Source: Halieaceae bacterium
GTDB taxonomy: Bacteria > Pseudomonadota > Gammaproteobacteria > Pseudomonadales > Halieaceae
Direction of reading: 5' to 3'
Assembly: GCA_011523115.1 (NCBI GenBank)
Contig: WTHO01000043.1
Location: 1-10,070, forward strand
Length of the DNA: 10,070 nucleotides
Position 1 is the stretch's first letter. Every line of letters begins with the position of its first letter. Made by a program: the position numbers and the translations under genes. Positions 1-5,408 of the stretch are shown here, one piece after another. A model generated the notes under the pieces. It searched no databases and was not told the DNA's origin. It saw only the letters and a program-made list of their open reading frames with translations.

Positions 1-265
1 GCTGGATCAACTCGTCAGAACGGTCCCCGACGGTGTCTTCTATACGTCTTTAGAGGCGGTATCCAACGTGGTATCGATAGAGGGTGTTGCCGAGTCCAAC
101 AACCGTGTCTCAAGTTTGATGCGGCAGCTTGATGCGTCTGAATGGCTTGAAAATCCAAACCTGGACGCGGTGGAATCTGCGCCCGAGTACGGTGATCAGG
201 CGACGACATTCGCACTCACGGTGAATCTGCAGTTGACCGAGGCGGAGCTGGAGGTGTCGCTATGA
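1..265 (+). CDS. pilN: PilN, type IV pilus alignment protein (3' end only)
   Basis: This is the C-terminal part (about 87 codons, read from base 2) of the inner-membrane pilus assembly protein PilN; the start lies outside the window. PilN has a short cytoplasmic tail that binds PilM, one membrane segment, and a periplasmic ferredoxin-like domain that pairs with PilO. The visible part begins LDQLVRTVPDGVFYTSLEAV and contains IEGVAESNNRVSSLMRQLD and EWLENPNL, which match the conserved 'gvaeSN.rVs.lmr.ld.S.wl.np.l' region of the PilN periplasmic domain as I know it. The stop TGA (263-265) overlaps the pilO ATG (262-264) in an ATGA junction, which indicates translational coupling. The identity is also supported by the pilO, pilP and pilQ genes that follow. 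Confidence 0.93.
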   Translation, partial: LDQLVRTVPDGVFYTSLEAVSNVVSIEGVAESNNRVSSLMRQLDASEWLENPNLDAVESAPEYGDQATTFALTVNLQLTEAELEVSL

Positions 266-882
266 GTGTCCTCGAGCACATCAAGTCGTTGAACGACGTC
301 GATCTGGCTGACCTTGATCTGGAAAATATCGGGAGTTGGCCGGCGGCTCTGAAAGTCATTTTGCTGACTTTTCTGTTTGTTGCGCTTTTGGTGGCCGGCT
401 TTTACCTGCACATTGAGGAGCTCAACAAAGGTTTGGCTACGGTCAAACAAGAGGAGCAAACCCTTCGGGTAGATTTCGAGCAAAAGGCTTTTGAAGCAGC
501 GAATCTCGAGGCATACAAAGCGCAACTGGCTGAGATGGAGGAGCGGTTTGGTGCGCTGGTGGCGCAGCTTCCATCCGAGACCGAGGTGCCGGGGCTTCTG
601 GAGGATATTACCGACAAAGGCGAGTTGAACGGTCTCAACATTGAGCGCATCGATCTGCTGGATGAGCAGGAGCAGAATTTCTATGTCGAGCTGCCTATCG
701 CCATAGAAGCCATTGGGTCGTATCACGATATTGGCGCGTTCATCTCAGGCATGGCGGGTTTGCCAAGAATCGTGACGCTCCACGACTTCGAAATCATTAT
801 CGATGGTAATGGCTCGAATATGCTCGAGATGAGTGTCAATGCCAAAACCTACCGCTACCGAGAAGAAGACGATGAGATCTGA
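262..882 (+). CDS. pilO: PilO, type IV pilus inner-membrane alignment protein
   Basis: This encodes a 206-residue PilO, close to the usual family length of about 200-210. PilO forms a heterodimer with PilN in the inner membrane and with PilP connects the pilus motor platform to the PilQ secretin. The layout seen is a cytoplasmic N-terminus (residues 1-29), one hydrophobic segment (about 30-50, core VILLTFLFVALLVAGFYL), a charged heptad-like coiled-coil stretch (about 52-95), then a ferredoxin-like periplasmic domain (about 100-195) including LPSETEVPGLLEDIT and ELPIAIEAIGSYHDIGAFIS. The tail is acidic (EEDDEI). The start at 262 is well supported: GGAGG at 250-254 lies seven bases upstream and the ATG overlaps the pilN stop. 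The 3' end overlaps pilP by 11 bases. Confidence 0.96.
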   Translation: MSVLEHIKSLNDVDLADLDLENIGSWPAALKVILLTFLFVALLVAGFYLHIEELNKGLATVKQEEQTLRVDFEQKAFEAANLEAYKAQLAEMEERFGALVAQLPSETEVPGLLEDITDKGELNGLNIERIDLLDEQEQNFYVELPIAIEAIGSYHDIGAFISGMAGLPRIVTLHDFEIIIDGNGSNMLEMSVNAKTYRYREEDDEI

Positions 883-1417
883 GATGCGAACATGGCGTCG
901 GCAACTGCTGGCTCTTCTTATGCTCTCCGCGAGCTTCGCTGGCTGCGCTGACAGCCGATTTGATGATTTGGACGCGTTCATGGCAGAAAAACGCGCAAGG
1001 CCGGGCGGCGTCATAGAGCCTATCCCTTCTTTCAAGGCATACGAGCCCTTTGCCTACGCTGCCACGACGCTGCGAAGCCCCTTCGATCGGCCGGTGGATA
1101 TCCGGCAACTGGCGGCGCTATCTGGCCGCACGGCCCTGCGCCCCGATGCGAGTCGGCCCAGGGAATATCTGGAGCGCTTTACCCTCGACTCTCTCTTGAT
1201 GGTGGGGTCTTTGGCGCGGGGTGGGCAGGATTGGACGCTGATTAAGGACCCAGACGGGGGTATTCATCGTGTGCAGGTGGGTCACTTTTTAGGCAGAGAT
1301 CACGGCAGGATCGCAGAGATGGGTGCCACCTATGTGGCAGTGATCGAAATCGTACCGGATGGAACCGAGGACGGTTGGGTAGAGCGGCCCAGAACGATAG
1401 AGCTCACAGGGATGTGA
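872..1417 (+). CDS. pilP: PilP, type IV pilus lipoprotein
   Basis: This encodes a 181-residue PilP, an inner-membrane-anchored lipoprotein that binds the PilN/PilO dimer and touches the N0 region of PilQ. The N-terminus is a lipoprotein signal: basic start (MRSEMRTWRRQ), hydrophobic core LLALLMLSAS, and lipobox FAGC with the lipidated cysteine at residue 25. The -3 residue is F rather than the usual L. The linker carries the family signature IEPIPSFKAYEPFAY (about 48-62) and LRSPFDRP (67-74), followed by the C-terminal beta-rich domain (about 95-170) with LDSLLMVGSL and WTLIKDPDGGIHRVQVGHFLG. The start at 872 was chosen because an A/G-rich stretch (862-869) precedes it; ATG 884 is possible and would keep a shorter but valid signal. 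An upstream in-frame ATG at 833 would overlap pilO too deeply and spoil the signal peptide. Confidence 0.94.
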   Translation: MRSEMRTWRRQLLALLMLSASFAGCADSRFDDLDAFMAEKRARPGGVIEPIPSFKAYEPFAYAATTLRSPFDRPVDIRQLAALSGRTALRPDASRPREYLERFTLDSLLMVGSLARGGQDWTLIKDPDGGIHRVQVGHFLGRDHGRIAEMGATYVAVIEIVPDGTEDGWVERPRTIELTGM

Positions 1418-1421
1418 GCGA

Positions 1422-1430
1422 GGGAGAAAG
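1422..1430 (+). promoter_or_regulatory. Ribosome binding site fixing the pilQ start
   Basis: GGGAGAAAG sits just upstream of ATG 1433 and is the only good Shine-Dalgarno match near the 5' end of pilQ. It matters because the first 27 codons are repeat-rich and unlike ordinary PilQ leaders. In-frame GTG 1514 and TTG 1517, which would give a signal peptide of normal length, are preceded by the A-rich repeat and have no ribosome binding site. The ribosome binding site therefore favours translation of the repeat. Confidence 0.7.
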
Positions 1431-1432
1431 TT

Positions 1433-3604
1433 ATGAAAAGTGCGAATAATGTCATTCGCAGTCAAAACATCGGCGGTCAAAACATCTGCAGTCAAAACAT
1501 CTGCAGTCAAAAAGTGTTGCGATGGATTGCAACACTACTGATCGGACTGTGTATAGGTGCGCCGGCCATGGCAGGTGCTGCGACCATCGAGGACATAGCG
1601 TTCAATTCGCAGACTGGCGCGCGGCTGGAGGTTCGCCTGACGTTCAGTGACGTCCCGCCAGCTGATATTGAGAGCTACAGCATTGAGGACCCGGCCCGGA
1701 TTGTGCTGGATTTCCCGGGCATACGGAGTGCCCTTGATCAGGATACGTATGACCTATCGCAGGCAAACGCAAACAGTGTCGTGGTACTCGAGACAAGCGA
1801 CCGTACGCGCGTTGTTCTGAATCTGATCGAGCTGGTGCCCTTCGAAAGCCGCGTAGAGGGCCGGCAACTGATTGTCAGACTCGGAGAAGACGACAGTCGC
1901 GCGATAGTCAGCGCCACTGCCACAGATATTTTGCGCACTGATGCAAACCGCGTTGAGCGCGTGGCCTCCCAGATTACAGATCTTGCCTTTCAACGCTCAC
2001 CCGACGGCGAAGGTCTGCTGATACTCAACATGACAAATCCCACGGTGGACACCTCGATTTTCAGTGAGGGTGGCAACATTACGCTGGAGTTTCTGAATAC
2101 CAACATCAATGAGACGCTGATTCGCCGTTTTGATGTGACTGACTTTGCCACGCCGGTACAGGGCATCGACGTCAGCACAACCGAGCGCGGGACGCGTTTG
2201 CAACTCCGAGCTGAAGGCCTATACGACTATCTCGCCTATCAGACCGGCAACGAATACATTCTCGCGGTCGCGGCGTTGAGCGAAGAAGAAAAGCGCGAAC
2301 GGTTGAACGAATTCAACTACGTCGGTGACCGGATTTCGCTGAATTTCCAGAGCATTGAAGTACGAGCTGTACTGCAGCTGATTGCTGACTTTACCGATTT
2401 GAATCTGGTTGCTTCGGATTCGGTGACGGGCAGCATTACCTTGCGTTTGCAGAATGTCCCCTGGGATCAGGCTCTCGAGCTGGTTCTTAAGACCCGAGGG
2501 CTCGACAGTCGGCAAATTGGCAACGTCTTGATGGTTGCGCCAGCGCAGGAAATAGCGGAGCGCGAGCGTCAGGAAATTGAGTCCAACAAGCAGCTAGCAG
2601 AGCTGGCGCCGCTGCAATCCGAATTCATCCGGATCCGCTACGCTAAAGCCTCTGAAGTCATCGGGCTTTTTCAGGCAGGCTCGGAAGAGGGCGGTGCCTT
2701 GATCTCTGAGCGGGGTTCGGTGGTCGTTGACGAGCGGACCAACTCAATTGTGGTGACCGATACGGCGGCGAAGCTTGCAGAAATCAGAGACCTGATCGAT
2801 AAGGTCGACATCCCTATCCGCCAGGTGATGATCGAGGCGCGGATTGTGATTGCGTACTCTAACCTTGATGAGCAACTCGGTATCCGCTGGGGTGGGGGAT
2901 ATCTCAACGTTGATGGTGACCGCTTTACTTCGATTGGCGGTGATGCCGCCAGCGTGACTGAACTGAACCGCCAATTAATCGGCGGCGCCAGTCCGGTCGC
3001 GCTACCCTCTGCGCCCTTCGTTGATCTGGGCGTTGCCGATGCGACCTCAAGTTTTGCCGTGGGGTTTACATCGACTGATCTGTTCTTGACCGCGGAATTG
3101 TCAGCGCTTGAGGCCTCAGGTCAGGGTGAAGTGGTGTCTCAGCCCAAAGTCATTACCGGCGACAAGCAGAAGGCGACGGTCAAGCGGGGCACAGAGATCC
3201 CTTATCAAGAGGGTGCCGCATCGGGTGCCACGACCACAGCATTTAAAGAGGCGGTGCTCAAGCTGGATGTCATACCCAATATTACGCCGGATGATCGAAT
3301 TCTCCTCGATTTGGTTGTCAATCAGGACTCAGTGGGTGATCTTGTACCGAGCGGCAATGGCGGGTTTATTCCCACTATCGACACGACCGAGCTCATGACT
3401 CAGGTATTGGTGGGTAACGGCGAGACGGTAGTATTGGGTGGCGTGTTTAAAAACGAAGATTTGACCAAGGTGGAAAAAGTACCGGTGCTAGGAGATATCC
3501 CTTACCTCGGAACGCTGTTTAAGAATACAGCGAGCACTCAGCAAAAGAGCGAAACGCTGATTTTCATCACGCCCAGAATTCTCTCTGAGGCGTTGGTGAA
3601 TTAG
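1433..3604 (+). CDS. pilQ: PilQ, type IV pilus outer-membrane secretin
   Basis: This encodes a 723-residue PilQ, the multimeric secretin through which the pilus crosses the outer membrane. Order of parts: an unusually long N-region (1-30) built partly from SQNIC-type repeats, a hydrophobic signal core (about 31-43) with likely cleavage after AMA (residue 47), two AMIN domains that bind peptidoglycan (about 52-152 and 180-285), the STN/N0 domain (about 300-370, RISLNFQSIEVRAVLQLIAD), the N1 secretin domain (about 396-460), and the secretin core (about 465-720). The core holds VVSQPKVITGDKQKATVKRG (from about 567) and the C-terminal signature VPVLGDIPYLGTLFK (about 683-697). The start at ATG 1433 has a good Shine-Dalgarno sequence (GGGAG in 1422-1426). 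It lies 15 bases after pilP and 8 bases before aroK. Secretin assembly normally needs a pilotin (PilF/PilW), which is not in this window. Confidence 0.97.
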   Translation: MKSANNVIRSQNIGGQNICSQNICSQKVLRWIATLLIGLCIGAPAMAGAATIEDIAFNSQTGARLEVRLTFSDVPPADIESYSIEDPARIVLDFPGIRSALDQDTYDLSQANANSVVVLETSDRTRVVLNLIELVPFESRVEGRQLIVRLGEDDSRAIVSATATDILRTDANRVERVASQITDLAFQRSPDGEGLLILNMTNPTVDTSIFSEGGNITLEFLNTNINETLIRRFDVTDFATPVQGIDVSTTERGTRLQLRAEGLYDYLAYQTGNEYILAVAALSEEEKRERLNEFNYVGDRISLNFQSIEVRAVLQLIADFTDLNLVASDSVTGSITLRLQNVPWDQALELVLKTRGLDSRQIGNVLMVAPAQEIAERERQEIESNKQLAELAPLQSEFIRIRYAKASEVIGLFQAGSEEGGALISERGSVVVDERTNSIVVTDTAAKLAEIRDLIDKVDIPIRQVMIEARIVIAYSNLDEQLGIRWGGGYLNVDGDRFTSIGGDAASVTELNRQLIGGASPVALPSAPFVDLGVADATSSFAVGFTSTDLFLTAELSALEASGQGEVVSQPKVITGDKQKATVKRGTEIPYQEGAASGATTTAFKEAVLKLDVIPNITPDDRILLDLVVNQDSVGDLVPSGNGGFIPTIDTTELMTQVLVGNGETVVLGGVFKNEDLTKVEKVPVLGDIPYLGTLFKNTASTQQKSETLIFITPRILSEALVN
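1458..1512 (+). repeat. 15-base tandem repeat inside the pilQ leader
   Basis: Three full copies and one partial copy of a 15-base unit: GCAGTCAAAACATCG (1458-1472), GCGGTCAAAACATCT (1473-1487), GCAGTCAAAACATCT (1488-1502), then GCAGTCAAAA (1503-1512). The copies differ at only two positions. The unit length is a multiple of three, so each copy adds five residues (SQNIG, GQNIC, SQNIC, SQ..) to the PilQ signal-peptide N-region, and a gain or loss of a copy keeps the frame. The repeat has no stop codon in this reading frame. Confidence 0.9.
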
Positions 3605-3612
3605 GGACGTGT

Positions 3613-4164
3613 GTGTCTGAGCAAGCCCCTCTTTCGCGTCTGTTCATCATTGGCCCCATGGGCTCGGGCAAATCTACGGTGGGTCGACACCTCGCTGATT
3701 TACTGGGCTATGGTTTCATTGACTCAGACGCCGAGATCGAAACGCGCGCTGGGGCTGATATTCCCTGGATTTTTGACGTCGAAGGTGAAGAGGGGTTTCG
3801 CCGCCGAGAAACGGCGGTACTCGAGGATCTCGCGCGGCGCTCGCAAGCCGTGATTGCCACGGGTGGCGGCGCGATTCTCGCGCCCGCTAATCGGGATTTG
3901 ATGGCGCGCAGCGGGGTAGTGGTTTTTCTCAATGTGTCTGTGGCGCAGCAGCTGAAGCGAACGGGCTCCGGCGAGGGTCGTCCGCTGCTTCAACAGGGCG
4001 ATCGCGAGGAGACACTGACAAAATTAATGGCGGAGCGAGAACCGCTTTACAGAGAGCTGGCAGATGTCATGATCTCGGGTGCGGGGGGCAACGCGCGCCG
4101 GGTCGCCCGCCATATTCAATCCCAATTGACTGAGCGTGGGCTGTTATTCTCCGACTCTGAATAA
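3613..4164 (+). CDS. aroK: Shikimate kinase
   Basis: This encodes a 183-residue shikimate kinase (AroK type), which phosphorylates shikimate to shikimate 3-phosphate with ATP in the cytoplasm (aromatic amino acid pathway). Visible motifs: Walker A GPMGSGKST (residues 14-22), DSD with the shikimate/Mg-binding aspartate (37-39), FRRRE (62-66) with a substrate-contacting arginine, the GGGA loop (84-87), the lid arginine in GRPLL (122-126), and REPLYRELAD (142-151) holding another substrate arginine. The start is GTG; AGGGA (3603-3607), which overlaps the pilQ stop codon, is placed five bases upstream, so translation is probably coupled to pilQ. The gene is eight bases downstream of pilQ and 24 upstream of aroB, the usual pil-aro linkage. 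AroL is an alternative name for such kinases, but the context favours AroK. Confidence 0.96.
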   Translation: MSEQAPLSRLFIIGPMGSGKSTVGRHLADLLGYGFIDSDAEIETRAGADIPWIFDVEGEEGFRRRETAVLEDLARRSQAVIATGGGAILAPANRDLMARSGVVVFLNVSVAQQLKRTGSGEGRPLLQQGDREETLTKLMAEREPLYRELADVMISGAGGNARRVARHIQSQLTERGLLFSDSE

Positions 4165-4188
4165 TGCTTCGCCGGGAGCTCGTTTTCG

Positions 4189-5286
4189 ATGTCGGACATC
4201 CTTCATACGCTTGAGGTCCAATTGCCGCTACCGGAGGTCGATCGGAGTTATCCCATCATCATTGGCCGTGCGCTTCTCAGTGACGGAGCTTTCTGGCAAT
4301 CGCTGATTGCGGGCCGTGGCGTGATTCTGGTGACCGACGATCAGGTCGGCCCCTTGTATGCCTCGACGTTAAAAGAATCGCTGGGTGGCGTCTCTCAGCT
4401 GACCGAGGTCGTCTTGTCCGCAGGCGAGGCTCGGAAGGACATGGCGTCGCTAGAGACGATTCTCGACGCGGCCCTGAAGGACCGCCACGAGCGGGGCAGC
4501 CTGTTTGTTGCTCTGGGTGGTGGAGTCGTTGGTGATATGACCGGCTTTGCCGCTTCCTGTTTTCTCCGCGGCGCTGATTTTATTCAGGTACCCACCACGT
4601 TGCTGGCGCAGGTGGATTCTTCGGTGGGCGGCAAGACCGGTATTAACCACGCCATGGGGAAAAATCTCATCGGCGCTTTTCATCAGCCGACGCAGGTGGT
4701 CATCGATCTGGACACGCTTGCCAGCCTGCCGGAGCGCGAGTTTGCCGCAGGTTTGGCAGAGGTGATCAAATACGGACTGATCCGCGACGCCGACTTTTTT
4801 GAATGGTTATTGGCGCAGGTAGGGGCGTTGACTGCGCGGGATGGCGACACCTTAGCTTATGCGATTCAGCGGAGTTGTGAGATCAAAGCCTCTGTTGTGG
4901 CGGAGGATGAGCGTGAGGGTGGTGTTCGCGCGCACCTTAATTTTGGGCATACGTTTGGGCATGCGATCGAGCGCTTGCAGGGCTATGGGGAGTGGTTGCA
5001 TGGGGAGGCCGTAGCCGCCGGAATGGTCATAGCCAGTCAAATATCGGTCCTGCGGGGCACTCTCGATGCATCGATTGTTGAAAAACTCATCGCCTTCAAT
5101 CGCGCGGTGGGCTTGCCTGTCGAGGCGCCGTCATCCCTGTCCGCCTCGGATCTGCTTCAGGCCATGTCCAGCGACAAAAAGGTCAGCTCGGGAAAAATTC
5201 GCTATATTTTGCTGCAGGGCTTGGGCGAGGCGGCCGTGACCGAACACGTCACCACGGACGATATCGTCTTTGCGCTCAGCGCCTGA
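4189..5286 (+). CDS. aroB: 3-dehydroquinate synthase
   Basis: This encodes a 365-residue AroB, close to the family norm of about 360. The enzyme is NAD- and divalent-metal-dependent and turns DAHP into 3-dehydroquinate, the second step of the shikimate pathway, in the cytoplasm. Visible motifs: the N-terminal YPIIIGRALL, glycine-rich GGGVVGDMTGF (110-120) for NAD, DSSVGGKTGIN (143-153) around the active-site lysine, and the predicted metal ligands E191 (LAEVIKYG), H254 (NFGHTFGHAIE) and H271 (LHGEAVAAGM). Their spacing equals that in E. coli AroB (E184, H247, H264). The start at ATG 4189 has GGGAG (4174-4178) ten bases upstream, a little far. It follows aroK by 24 bases and is probably the last gene of the pil-aro transcript. 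Confidence 0.97.
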   Translation: MSDILHTLEVQLPLPEVDRSYPIIIGRALLSDGAFWQSLIAGRGVILVTDDQVGPLYASTLKESLGGVSQLTEVVLSAGEARKDMASLETILDAALKDRHERGSLFVALGGGVVGDMTGFAASCFLRGADFIQVPTTLLAQVDSSVGGKTGINHAMGKNLIGAFHQPTQVVIDLDTLASLPEREFAAGLAEVIKYGLIRDADFFEWLLAQVGALTARDGDTLAYAIQRSCEIKASVVAEDEREGGVRAHLNFGHTFGHAIERLQGYGEWLHGEAVAAGMVIASQISVLRGTLDASIVEKLIAFNRAVGLPVEAPSSLSASDLLQAMSSDKKVSSGKIRYILLQGLGEAAVTEHVTTDDIVFALSA

Positions 5287-5297
5287 ATAGCAGGCTT

Positions 5298-5327
5298 GGC
5301 GCGCATTGAGCGCCCATTTTGGGGCGT
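5298..5327 (+). other. Overlapping stem-loops after aroB, possible weak terminator
   Basis: GGCGC (5298-5302) can pair with GCGCC (5310-5314), leaving a seven-base loop and followed by CATTTT (5315-5320), which resembles a weak intrinsic terminator for the aroK-aroB message. Alternatively CGCCC (5311-5315) can pair with GGGCG (5322-5326) around the A/T loop. The two stems share bases and so exclude each other. The T-run is only four long and is interrupted by G, so efficient termination is uncertain. Confidence 0.35.
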
Positions 5328-5334
5328 GTACACT
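5306..5334 (+). promoter_or_regulatory. Candidate sigma-70 promoter for gltBD
   Basis: TTGAGC (5306-5311) and TACACT (5329-5334) are separated by exactly 17 bases; each box matches four of six consensus positions of the sigma-70 -35 and -10 elements. Transcription would begin near 5341, giving a leader of about 68 bases before ATG 5409. The position, in the only gap of more than 100 bases in the window and just upstream of gltB, fits. It overlaps the candidate terminator stems. I see no clear operator for a named regulator. Confidence 0.45.
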
Positions 5335-5349
5335 ACGCACCCTTTTTTT

Positions 5350-5367
5350 CTGCTCCGTGAGGAGCGG
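5350..5367 (+). promoter_or_regulatory. GNRA-capped hairpin covering a Shine-Dalgarno sequence before gltB
   Basis: CTGCTCC (5350-5356) pairs with GGAGCGG (5361-5367), six Watson-Crick pairs and one G-U, closing a GTGA loop, which in RNA is a GNRA tetraloop. A run of seven T (5343-5349) comes just before, the wrong order for an intrinsic terminator of upstream genes on this strand. The 3' arm contains GGAG (5361-5364), part of GAGGAG (5359-5364), the best ribosome binding site near gltB and 11 bases before GTG 5376. Pairing could lower translation from that start. Confidence 0.45.
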
Positions 5368-5408
5368 TTTCGCCGGTGGTGTGCGCCGGTTCAGTAGCGA
5401 AACGATCT

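Noticed and set aside
196..726. Antisense open frame of 176 codons opposite pilN/pilO
   Set aside because: The plus strand encodes clear PilN and PilO across the same bases; the antisense product has no recognisable features.
1289..1510. Antisense frame starting with repeated ADVLT pentapeptides
   Set aside because: The repeats are only the reverse reading of the 15-base tandem repeat in pilQ; the frame has no initiation signal and runs into pilP.
1458..1512. Possible CRISPR-like array or direct-repeat regulator site
   Set aside because: The units are 15 bases and contiguous with no spacers, and they lie inside a translated frame; a simple tandem repeat explains them.
5343..5367. Intrinsic terminator formed by the T7 run and hairpin
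   Set aside because: On the plus strand the T-run precedes the hairpin. Read on the minus strand the order is hairpin then A-run, so neither strand gives the stem-then-T layout of a terminator.
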